Shown piece by piece: positions 1 through 5,816 of a stretch of 5,899 nt of DNA. The stretch spans positions 1 through 5,899 of the forward strand of contig JAJRCP010000079.1 of NCBI GenBank assembly GCA_028678885.1. Reading direction: 5' to 3'. Every line of letters starts with the position of its first letter. Within the stretch, counting starts at the first letter, position 1. The notes beneath the pieces were generated by a model, which had not been told where the DNA came from, searched no databases, and was given only the letters and a program-made list of their open reading frames with translations. The DNA is from Methanomicrobiales archaeon. Its GTDB lineage: Archaea; Halobacteriota; Methanomicrobia; Methanomicrobiales; JACTUA01. The translations under genes were made by a program, and so were the position numbers.

Positions 1-186
1 GGAGCCACACATGGATACGCTGCTGTGCAATGGACTGTGTTGCGTCGCATTGTGATGGCGTGGGTTCTGACAATTCCTGTTACAGCCCTCAGTGCATTTG
101 TAATATATGTGATGTATCGTATATTTTTCTATGAATATCGGTGCAAAACATATAACTTACAACTGAGATCACTCTCTTTCTTCTAA
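1..186 (+). CDS. pit: Pit-family inorganic phosphate permease, C-terminal fragment (5' end outside window)
   Basis: Frame 1 is open from the first base to a TAA at 184-186, giving 61 residues with no start needed inside the window. The peptide has the typical end of a Pit (PiT/PF01384) permease: a small polar loop with a VQW motif (about residues 9-11), two arginines, then a hydrophobic helix (about 17-41) containing AWVLTIPVTAL, a segment conserved at the C-terminus of these Na+- or H+-coupled phosphate carriers. A basic, aromatic tail of about 20 residues follows and would lie in the cytoplasm. Pit permeases import inorganic phosphate across the cell membrane and usually sit beside a DUF47 protein; here the DUF47 gene is about 3.9 kb downstream with a nitrogenase-like operon in between. 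The family call rests only on this tail and its distant partner gene, so it is good but not certain. Confidence 0.82.
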   Translation, partial: GATHGYAAVQWTVLRRIVMAWVLTIPVTALSAFVIYVMYRIFFYEYRCKTYNLQLRSLSFF

Positions 187-217
187 AGTTAGGAGAATGT
201 AAGTTGTAATTCTTACA
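157..217. repeat. Inverted repeats across the end of the permease gene
   Basis: TTACAACT (157-164) and AGTTGTAA (202-209) form a perfect 8-base inverted repeat with 37 bases between them, including the permease stop codon. A second, overlapping and competing hairpin, TGTAAG (198-203) with CTTACA (212-217), has a 6-base stem and 8-base loop. Either could mark the 3' end of the permease transcript, but no T-run follows on the plus strand, so a terminator role is only a guess. Confidence 0.35.
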
Positions 218-240
218 AGTGGTTATACCAGATCCATCTT

Positions 241-257
241 TAAAAATTAAAAATATT
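241..257 (-). terminator. Poly-T terminator of the nitrogenase-like operon
   Basis: Read on the minus strand this is AATATTTTTAATTTTTA, two runs of five T about 35-50 bases after the stop codon of the NifH-like gene. Archaeal RNA polymerase ends transcripts at T-rich tracts without needing a hairpin, so the position and composition fit the end of the operon. No strong stem-loop precedes it. Confidence 0.55.
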
Positions 258-291
258 CCTGCCGTAAACCTCTATTGCCATCTTAGGTGCT

Positions 292-1137
292 TCATTTTTT
301 GCTCACGTGCTGACGATATACCTGCTCCAGTACTGCGAGGTCGTTTATTGGCGAGGGTATCACTCGTGAATCATTGTTGATTATCGCCTCTGCCAGATCC
401 CTGAAGATGTCTGCCTCTCGCGAATGGGGTGAGTGCTCCACTACCGATCGGCCTTCGAGCTCGCAGGCCTGGATGACTGGACTGCGGGGGATGAACTGAA
501 CAAAACTGGTACCCAGTTTGGCGGCAAATTCCGGGATCATAGTATGTTCAAACACCTCATCGCCATTGCTGTTGCAAATAATTCCGGCAAGTCCGGTGTC
601 GCCCCGCCGGGCCAGGCGCTGGATCGCCCGGGCAATATTGTTTGCTGCATAGATACTCATGAACCCCCCGGAGCAAATGAGGTAGATCTCTCTTGCAAAC
701 CCTTCACGGATGGGCATGGCAAAACCCCCGCAGACCACGTCGCCAAGAACATCATAGATCGCTACATCAATCCCGTAGGTCTCAAATGCCTTGAGATCTT
801 TCAGAATCTGCAACGCGGTCAGCACACCGCGACCCGCACAGCCGACCCCGGGTTCTGGCCCTCCCGCCTCCACCAGATAAATTCCAGCGGGCGACCGGAA
901 CACGATCTTGTCAAGCTTGATCGCATACTCATCCTTGCCTATCCTCAACTGATCCCTATATGTCTCCAAGACGGCGGGGATAAACTGGCCTCCTGCGAGA
1001 ATCCGTGTCGAATCATGCTTGGGATCGCACCCGACTTGCAAGACAGTGTATCCCTTCTCGTTCAGGGCAGCCGACAGGTTTGAGGCAATTGTACTCTTCC
1101 CGATGCCTCCCTTGCCGTAGATTGCGATTTGTCTCAT
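292..1137 (-). CDS. NifH-like nitrogenase-superfamily Fe protein (ATP-dependent reductase)
   Basis: The 281-residue product is a complete NifH/BchL/CfbC-type P-loop ATPase. It would form a homodimer with one bridging [4Fe-4S] cluster and pass electrons, driven by ATP, to the D/K-like partner encoded upstream. Visible landmarks are the Walker A GKGGIGKST (residues 8-16), the switch I region CDPKHDST (37-44), cluster ligand Cys100 in GVGCAGRG, Arg103 (the NifH ADP-ribosylation site equivalent), and switch II DVLGDVVCGGFAMP (129-142) with the second ligand Cys136. The later SGGFMSIYAANNI stretch (156-168) is also typical. The start is ATG at 1137, since the family's N-terminal strand begins at residue 1-2. 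The gap from the K-like stop codon is six bases and the ribosome binding site is weak, so coupling to the upstream gene is likely. It could be mistaken for nifH or cfbC; the two distinct partner genes in the same operon argue against CfbC. Fe-protein family certain; substrate of the complex unknown. Confidence 0.93.
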   Translation of the reverse strand: MRQIAIYGKGGIGKSTIASNLSAALNEKGYTVLQVGCDPKHDSTRILAGGQFIPAVLETYRDQLRIGKDEYAIKLDKIVFRSPAGIYLVEAGGPEPGVGCAGRGVLTALQILKDLKAFETYGIDVAIYDVLGDVVCGGFAMPIREGFAREIYLICSGGFMSIYAANNIARAIQRLARRGDTGLAGIICNSNGDEVFEHTMIPEFAAKLGTSFVQFIPRSPVIQACELEGRSVVEHSPHSREADIFRDLAEAIINNDSRVIPSPINDLAVLEQVYRQHVSKK

Positions 1138-1139
1138 AT

Positions 1140-1150
1140 GTGGTTACCAC
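1140..1150 (-). promoter_or_regulatory. Small palindrome over the K-like stop codon and H-like leader
   Basis: GTGGTTACCAC is a perfect palindrome around one central base. In the mRNA (minus strand) it can form a four-pair stem, GUGG/CCAC, whose three-base loop is the UAA stop codon of the K-like gene, ending three bases before the NifH-like AUG. It also covers the only place where a ribosome binding site for the H gene would lie. A role in coupled translation is a guess. Confidence 0.25.
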
Positions 1151-2502
1151 TTCGCTTCGTATCTCTTCTCTTTCGAACGCCACCGGAGGGTCCATTCATT
1201 CTGGACACATTCGAAAAGATTCAAAATGCCGGTATATCCAAAGTATTCCCTGTTGATGAACCTGAATTGGCGCATCATCCTCACCACCTCCACAATATAC
1301 GGAACTCCCATGCCCTCACTAGCGTGCCGTTCAATTGTACTCCCGAAGATGACCCGGGGTTTCACCTCACCTAAGCTCTTCCTCGTCTCATATACATCTG
1401 TACCGTAGACCACTTTAGGTGCCAAGCCGAGATCACGAAGTTCACCCTCCAGCAGAACCCTTGCCGAAGGCTGGGAAGAGTACAAGGCGACCAGTGCCGG
1501 CGTCATCTCCATCTCTTCCGTGACAAACCGGACAAGGGGGATTCCTATTGTGGCATCAGCCACAATCGCCGCAGGAGTCCGATAAAAAAATCGTGCCATT
1601 GGCCACTTCCGACGACATGTCGCCATGACCATTTTCTCCCCATCCGCAATCATCTTCTCAGCGGCGGATTGCGCATCAAATCGCTCCCCCAGCGCAGTCA
1701 GCCAGCGCTGCGTATTGGTAAGTCCAATCGGGAGGGGTATCCCATCACCTACCGATTCAAGGTGATACGTGTTCTGGAGGTACTCTGCTGCCCTCCGTCC
1801 GGCATCGTGGCTTAAGAGAAGAGTTGTCTCAGCAGACGTAGCGTTCGCGATCTCGCTCAGTCGGGTCCGGTGGGTCAGAGTCGCAACCACCTCGATGCCC
1901 ATCTGAGATAGGACCTGCTTAACCCAAGCTAGATCTGCAATCCAAGTCGGGTTGGCGTTCGCATGCGGGGCAATAAGGCACACCGAATTGGAGATCTTCT
2001 CCGCGTCGTTTTTCACAAGCTTTCGCAGGATCGTATCAAGAGCGATATCGATACCATCATACTGCGATCCGCGGAAACCGGCGCATTCGATGGGGATGAG
2101 GGTGAATCGCACCTCGGGTTGCAGGTCCTCGCATACCGCGACGATGTCATCTCCCACAATCTCTGGGCCGCAGGCACTGAGTACGAACAGCGCAGAGATA
2201 GGGAGCTCCTTTGCCTGACGGATGGTTCTCACGAGGAGATCTTCCCCACCATGCACAATCTCATCCACGCACAACTTCGTGCATAGGGTTATCGTCTCCA
2301 TGTAGTCGCATTCCTGGGAGGAAAAAGCATTGTTTACAAGATATTCGCAACCCTGCGGTGAATGGGCGAGCAGCGCAGAACCGCTCACTCCTAATGCCGT
2401 CTGTGCAGCGCCATGGAATGCACACCGAAGATAGGGATCGCGGCATTTCTCGGAAAGCCCAGTCACCAGATCAGCCGGTACCTCAGGTTGTTCTGGGTCC
2501 AT
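1144..2502 (-). CDS. NifK-like subunit of a nitrogenase-like oxidoreductase
   Basis: A 452-residue protein of the nitrogenase component 1 family (PF00148). With the chosen start it shows Cys27 (CAFHGA), Cys52 in HSPQGC and Cys111 in SACGPEIVGDD. The spacing matches NifK: 25 residues between the first two, as between Cys70 and Cys95 of Azotobacter NifK, and six residues from the third cysteine to GDD. These three would hold half of a P-cluster-like Fe-S centre at the interface with the D-like subunit. Extra cysteines (20, 65, 74, 78, 140) are present. Around LLLSHDAGRRAAEYL (228-242), where NifD carries cofactor ligand Cys275, there is no cysteine, so it is the K-type partner. I place the start at ATG 2502, with GGGGA seven bases upstream; the frame stays open to an ATG at 2589, but those 29 residues lie wholly inside the D-like gene and resemble nothing in the family. 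The gene overlaps the end of the D-like gene by 20 bases. NifN or NifE would be alternatives, but the complete cysteine set is unlike NifN. Confidence 0.88.
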   Translation of the reverse strand: MDPEQPEVPADLVTGLSEKCRDPYLRCAFHGAAQTALGVSGSALLAHSPQGCEYLVNNAFSSQECDYMETITLCTKLCVDEIVHGGEDLLVRTIRQAKELPISALFVLSACGPEIVGDDIVAVCEDLQPEVRFTLIPIECAGFRGSQYDGIDIALDTILRKLVKNDAEKISNSVCLIAPHANANPTWIADLAWVKQVLSQMGIEVVATLTHRTRLSEIANATSAETTLLLSHDAGRRAAEYLQNTYHLESVGDGIPLPIGLTNTQRWLTALGERFDAQSAAEKMIADGEKMVMATCRRKWPMARFFYRTPAAIVADATIGIPLVRFVTEEMEMTPALVALYSSQPSARVLLEGELRDLGLAPKVVYGTDVYETRKSLGEVKPRVIFGSTIERHASEGMGVPYIVEVVRMMRQFRFINREYFGYTGILNLFECVQNEWTLRWRSKEKRYEAKW

Positions 2503-3907
2503 AGAGCATTCCCCGGAGCAGCCGTGAGCGTGGGAGATCTTTATTTTCGAGTGCCTGTCTAACAAGTGCTGCGATATTGGTAATACCACGGAACCCGTAC
2601 TGTGGCTGGAACGCGGGATTCATAAGGGTCAGGTTTACCACCGGACAGGGAGGGAACCGGCCCGCGTTTCCAAAGAAGATGGGGTCCTCATACTCGCGGA
2701 CAATCACTTCAAGCTCGTCCTCCGTCTCCTTGGATGACCGGAAGCTCCCCAGCCGGAAGAGTCCCCGCGTGAGGATGATTTCGGGGTTCACCCCGGTTTC
2801 AAGCAAGAATTTGATACTGGGCATCCGCTCTTTGATAGTATAGGGGTGAACATTGATAACCACTGGATGGGCGCCGAATTCCTCTGCCATCCGCGCCAAG
2901 GAAAGTGCCCGTATGGGTCCTGGAAACTCCGATATCTCAATGATCGCGGTCTTTCCTTCGAGGGCCTGCTTCAGATAGGCAAGATCCGGCGCCACCTGTT
3001 GTGTCTCTCTCTCAATCACGGTACGCGCCTTCTCCTCAAGCCTCAAGGGCTGTGCAATCCCAAGGAGCCATTCTTCCGTTGCCCTGAGACCATATGGTTG
3101 CCCGGTTTTACTGTACGGAATACCGAATCGTTCCTCCATCAGATCGCCGAGTTTCTGCCCCCAATCGTAGCACCAGGAGGCATTCAGTTCCACCTCCCGC
3201 GCCCTCTTCAGCTCCTCAACCGTGCATCCTCCCGCGATGACGGCATTCACTTCGATTCCAACCTCATCCAGAAGGCGCTCTATCTCATCCAGGTCCATAT
3301 CAAACTCGGTGGTGGTAGGGCCCCAGCGGGCCCCGAGAATGTTGATCGTCCCCTTCCTCTTCTGTCTAGGAGGTTCCATCAGCTCCATAATGAGCTTGAA
3401 GGCGTCCTCATATCCGGATCGAAAATCGCCACCAAACCCCTCACTCCGGAGTGCCAGTACACGGCAGCCAACCAGTTTCTCTGCCTCGCGAGCGATGCTC
3501 TCCACATCTTCGCCGATGATTCCTGAACAACAACACGAGAGAATGACGATGAGATCAGGGTGATACTTCGCGTATGCTTCTTTCACCGCTTCCAAGAGCT
3601 TTCCTTCGCCCCCGTAGATAACATGGCTTTCATCAAGGACAGTCGAAGCAGTCGGTTCGAGGGGTACTCCCCGAATCTCGCAACATTCCCTGGTCCTGAC
3701 AAAGTCAGACATGTAAAGGGGGCAGCCGGTCGGACCGTGTACGAGAGGAACCACATGGCGGATACCGCTTATAACATAATACGCAGTAAAAAATTTGCAC
3801 ATGGGGGCATGCGATGCCTGGAGTTTGGGAACCATCTCCCCCGTTTCCACCTTCTCGAGCATTTGCTGCAGGGTTCCGTGGAAGACTATGGAATCATTCT
3901 TCATCAT
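2483..3907 (-). CDS. NifD-like subunit of a nitrogenase-like oxidoreductase
   Basis: First gene of the operon, 474 residues from ATG 3907, nitrogenase component 1 family (PF00148). It has Cys37 (MCKFFTAYY), Cys62 (HGPTGC) and the third P-cluster position in SCCCSGIIGED (Cys125-127, with Cys126 best aligned). Cys37 and Cys62 are 25 apart, as in NifK. The segment from 245 (WCYDWGQKLGDLMEERFGIP) aligns without gaps to the NifD stretch holding Cys275, and Cys246 matches that cofactor ligand. By eye, the equivalents of NifD His442, His195 and Gln191 are not conserved (Asn430 in LMNPAFQ; Glu167 and Arg163 in EGFGGDFRSGYED). N2 reduction is therefore unlikely; the substrate is unknown. The frame is open to a GTG at 4009 that would add 34 residues including a CSSC motif. 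I prefer ATG 3907 because the extra part looks unlike the family and a TATA-like element lies about 26 bases upstream, but the longer form cannot be excluded. NifE-like scaffold function is an alternative. Confidence 0.86.
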   Translation of the reverse strand: MMKNDSIVFHGTLQQMLEKVETGEMVPKLQASHAPMCKFFTAYYVISGIRHVVPLVHGPTGCPLYMSDFVRTRECCEIRGVPLEPTASTVLDESHVIYGGEGKLLEAVKEAYAKYHPDLIVILSCCCSGIIGEDVESIAREAEKLVGCRVLALRSEGFGGDFRSGYEDAFKLIMELMEPPRQKRKGTINILGARWGPTTTEFDMDLDEIERLLDEVGIEVNAVIAGGCTVEELKRAREVELNASWCYDWGQKLGDLMEERFGIPYSKTGQPYGLRATEEWLLGIAQPLRLEEKARTVIERETQQVAPDLAYLKQALEGKTAIIEISEFPGPIRALSLARMAEEFGAHPVVINVHPYTIKERMPSIKFLLETGVNPEIILTRGLFRLGSFRSSKETEDELEVIVREYEDPIFFGNAGRFPPCPVVNLTLMNPAFQPQYGFRGITNIAALVRQALENKDLPRSRLLRGMLYGPRTT

Positions 3908-3930
3908 TTGTACTTTTCCCAATGGACTAG

Positions 3931-3938
3931 TAATATAT
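3931..3938 (-). promoter_or_regulatory. Possible internal TATA box for a near-leaderless D-like mRNA
   Basis: On the minus strand the sequence reads GAATATATTA. Its centre lies about 27 bases before ATG 3907, the spacing expected if transcription begins at or just before the start codon. This competes with the TATAAA element at 4097-4102 and bears directly on which start codon of the D-like gene is used. Confidence 0.3.
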
Positions 3939-4096
3939 TCGCGTTCGGAGGGAAAAGGAGATCGAGTGTAACAAGAACTGCAGTCCAGATACCGCACCTT
4001 AAAGGTCACCTTGGCACCACGGAGTGCTGCAATGTCGGGAGTAATTGAATCCTATTCCTAGTAAATTCCATTTTTTTAGTCGACATTGGGTTGCTG

Positions 4097-4102
4097 TTTA
4101 TA
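4097..4102. promoter_or_regulatory. Shared TATA box between the divergent DUF47 gene and nitrogenase-like operon
   Basis: TTTATA on the plus strand reads TATAAA on the minus strand. To the right its centre lies about 27 bases before ATG 4127, so the DUF47 mRNA would be leaderless; no Shine-Dalgarno-like sequence precedes that start, which agrees. To the left it would place initiation near 4073, giving the nitrogenase-like operon a leader of about 65 bases to GTG 4009 or about 165 bases to ATG 3907. It is the best TATA match in the 118 bases between 4009 and 4127. Confidence 0.5.
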
Positions 4103-4126
4103 GTCTCTCGAAATATATGATAAGAT

Positions 4127-4756
4127 ATGAGCATTAAAGAATGGATAATTCCTCAGGATAAGATTTTTTTTGACCTCTTTGAGCGTTTATCTGAAACGGT
4201 TGTGAAGGGCTCAAATGAACTCGTATTGCTCCTTGATGACTACAAAGACATCAAACCAAAAATACAAAAAATCAAAGACATTGAACATGAGGGAGACGAG
4301 ATTGCCCACGCAATCTATGAACAACTAAATGTGAACTTCATCACGCCGTTTGAACCGCAAGAAATTTCTCGCTTGGCATCTGCTCTCGATGATGTGCTCG
4401 ATTTTATCGATGGAACCACCAGGAGAATGGAGCATTACGGCATTACTGAGACTGACGTGTATATGCATGAACTAGCTCAATTAATCCAGCTCTCAGCGGT
4501 GGAATTGGCAGAAGCAGTCAAGCATATCAGATCAATAAAAGATCCACGATTGATTGAGGATCGGTGTATAGAGGTCAATAGGCTTGAAAATGTTGCCGAT
4601 GAGGTCCTTACCCAGGCAATTACGGCTCTGTTTACAACATCGGATGCAATGAATATCATCAAATGTAAGGATGTATATGACCGGTTGGAACTTGCCACAG
4701 ATAAGTGTGAAGATGCGGCAAACGTCCTTTCTAATATCGCAATAAAACATTCATGA
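4127..4756 (+). CDS. DUF47 / PhoU-like phosphate transport accessory protein
   Basis: The 209-residue product is all helical in composition and fits the DUF47 family (PF01865, the YkaA/PhoU-related proteins), whose usual length is about 205-220. Visible family features are the early FFDLFERLSE segment (14-23), KDIEHEGDEIAHAIYEQLN (about 50-68), the NFITPFEPQEI segment (70-80) and SALDDVLDFIDGT (84-96). The EHEGDE and DDVLD acidic motifs correspond to the metal-binding E/DxxxD patterns of PhoU-like three-helix bundles. The second repeat follows with RLENVADEV and DRLELATDKCEDAANVL. These cytoplasmic proteins are encoded next to Pit permeases and are thought to modulate phosphate uptake. Here the nearest Pit gene ends at base 186, on the same strand but separated by the nitrogenase-like operon. 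The start has no ribosome binding site and sits about 27 bases after a TATA box. Its first 60 bases of coding sequence are only about 35% GC, lower than the operon beside it. Confidence 0.92.
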   Translation: MSIKEWIIPQDKIFFDLFERLSETVVKGSNELVLLLDDYKDIKPKIQKIKDIEHEGDEIAHAIYEQLNVNFITPFEPQEISRLASALDDVLDFIDGTTRRMEHYGITETDVYMHELAQLIQLSAVELAEAVKHIRSIKDPRLIEDRCIEVNRLENVADEVLTQAITALFTTSDAMNIIKCKDVYDRLELATDKCEDAANVLSNIAIKHS

Positions 4757-4927
4757 TATTGAAACACTATCGAAGAAATTAACCCTTAGTTGCATTCAAA
4801 GGCACTGAATTTTTCACGGATCAACACAAAGGATTTAACCGAAACCATTCTTTTGCGTGCACCTAGTCTTTAGATTAAGACGCTTCATATCGAATCTTAC
4901 CATATTTCAACGATATTTGATCCGATT

Positions 4928-4975
4928 GTTACCGGTCGTACTACCAAGTTACGTTAACCGATATTCGCATATACT
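4928..4975 (+). promoter_or_regulatory. Promoter and possible operator of the MBL-fold gene
   Basis: CATATACT (4968-4975) is a plausible TATA box that would start transcription near 4998, a few bases before ATG 5006. Just upstream lie a near palindrome GGTCGTACTACC (4934-4945, one mismatched pair), a GTTA-CGT-TAAC inverted repeat (4948-4958) and an imperfect direct repeat GTTACCGGT / GTTAACCGAT (4928-4936 and 4953-4962). Such crowding before a TATA box suggests a regulator site, but no known operator is recognised. Confidence 0.35.
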
Positions 4976-5005
4976 CAAAATACTATATTGACAGTCAGTG
5001 AAATT

Positions 5006-5674
5006 ATGGAGATCGTTCCTGGAATACATCAGGTTGACAATGTCAACGGCAACTGTTATGTCATCGCGAGGGACGGACTAATCCTCATTGATACTGGACT
5101 TCCCAATAATAGTAAAAAAATTATTACGTATATTCAGGGAACGCTCAAACGTAAACCTTCAGATATCAGGACTATCATCTTAACTCATTATCATCTCGAC
5201 CATACCGGCAATGTCAACGCTCTTAAAGCGGTTAGCACTGCCAAAGTAGCCATCCATGAAGCTGATTCGGCTTTTGTATCCGGCAGGAAACGCATGCCGG
5301 TCCCGAAAGGCTGGAGAGGGGTTTTTTTCCGGATTCTGAGCGTATACATGAAATCTGGGCCTTTCAAACCGGGTATCCTGTTAAAAGACCGCGATACCAT
5401 CGAAGGCCTAACCTGTATCCACATCCCCGGTCACACTCCAGGAAGTATCTGCCTCATTGATACAGTATCTGGTGTCCTGTTTGCGGGCGATACGCTCAGG
5501 TTTGATGGTGCAAACTTAGAGGGCCCGCCAGCTCAGTTCACGCCAAATATGAATCAAGCACACCAATCGATCAAAAAGATTGCCACCCTCAATTTTGATA
5601 TCATGCTTCCTGGGCATGGTATTCCGCTTCAGCCAGATGCGTCAGTGAAGGTCCGTGAATTTGCATCGGGCTGA
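5006..5674 (+). CDS. Metallo-beta-lactamase-fold metal-dependent hydrolase
   Basis: The 222-residue protein has the complete metal-binding set of the MBL superfamily (PF00753): HYHLDH (His61, His63, Asp65, His66), GHTPGS with His143, GDT with Asp162, and the late PGHG with His204. It should bind two metal ions, usually zinc or iron, and hydrolyse an ester, thioester or lactam-type bond; the substrate cannot be told. The N-terminal VPGIHQVD and NCYVI strands are usual for small glyoxalase II-like members. Between about 91 and 125 there is a basic and aromatic insert (RKRMPVPKGWRGVFFRILSVY) that may form the lid of the active site or contact a membrane. No signal peptide is visible, so a cytoplasmic location is expected. 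I take ATG 5006, preceded by GTGA; a TTG at 4988 in the same frame would add six residues but begins very close to the TATA element. It has its own promoter, about 250 bases from DUF47, and no evident functional link with either neighbour. Confidence 0.9.
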   Translation: MEIVPGIHQVDNVNGNCYVIARDGLILIDTGLPNNSKKIITYIQGTLKRKPSDIRTIILTHYHLDHTGNVNALKAVSTAKVAIHEADSAFVSGRKRMPVPKGWRGVFFRILSVYMKSGPFKPGILLKDRDTIEGLTCIHIPGHTPGSICLIDTVSGVLFAGDTLRFDGANLEGPPAQFTPNMNQAHQSIKKIATLNFDIMLPGHGIPLQPDASVKVREFASG

Positions 5675-5735
5675 TGCCAAAAGATCTGAAGGCAGTGGCG
5701 ACGAATCGGGAGTGCTACCATACAGTAGGGAAATG

Positions 5736-5788
5736 CTGGATTTTCAAAACCAGTCATCCAGAAAAACCTGAAATCTGCCCTTATTTTT
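5736..5788 (+). terminator. Hairpin plus T-tract after the MBL-fold gene
   Basis: CTGGAT (5736-5741) and ATCCAG (5756-5761) form a 6-base inverted repeat. The same left arm can instead pair as CTGG with CCAG (5750-5753) around TTTT-C-AAAA. TTATTTTT (5781-5788) follows about 20 bases later. Position 60-110 bases beyond the stop codon and the T-tract fit transcription termination of the MBL gene; the two alternative stems are mutually exclusive. Confidence 0.4.
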
Positions 5789-5816
5789 AAATCGGAAAAC
5801 TCTGCTTTTCATAATT

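Noticed and set aside
433..1083. Long plus-strand open frame (216 codons) opposite the NifH-like gene
   Set aside because: It is the antisense of a gene with all Fe-protein motifs; its own translation shows no family signature and no credible ribosome binding site.
292..1137. Calling the H-like gene cfbC or nifH outright
   Set aside because: Sequence alone shows only the common Fe-protein motifs; partner genes do not match CfbD (single D-type) or N2-fixing NifDK (key active-site residues absent), so no symbol is assigned.
2503..2589. 29-residue N-terminal extension of the K-like protein from ATG 2589
   Set aside because: It lies entirely inside the D-like gene, does not resemble the family, and the ATG at 2502 has a GGGGA sequence at good spacing.
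2846..3526. Plus-strand open frame of 226 codons opposite the NifD-like gene
   Set aside because: Antisense shadow of a well-supported GC-rich coding region; no recognisable domain.
4041..4060. Possible NrpR nitrogen-regulator operator before the nitrogenase-like operon
   Set aside because: Only a short GAAT-CCT-ATTC palindrome (4047-4057) is present; it does not match GGAA-N6-TTCC or GGTA-N6-TACC.
187..4126. Insertion sequence or integron-like boundaries around the operon
   Set aside because: I looked for terminal inverted repeats, target duplications, tRNA ends or transposase remnants at both edges and saw none.
4477..4767. Minus-strand open frames opposite the DUF47 gene
   Set aside because: Short antisense frames with no motif, over a clearly coding plus-strand gene.
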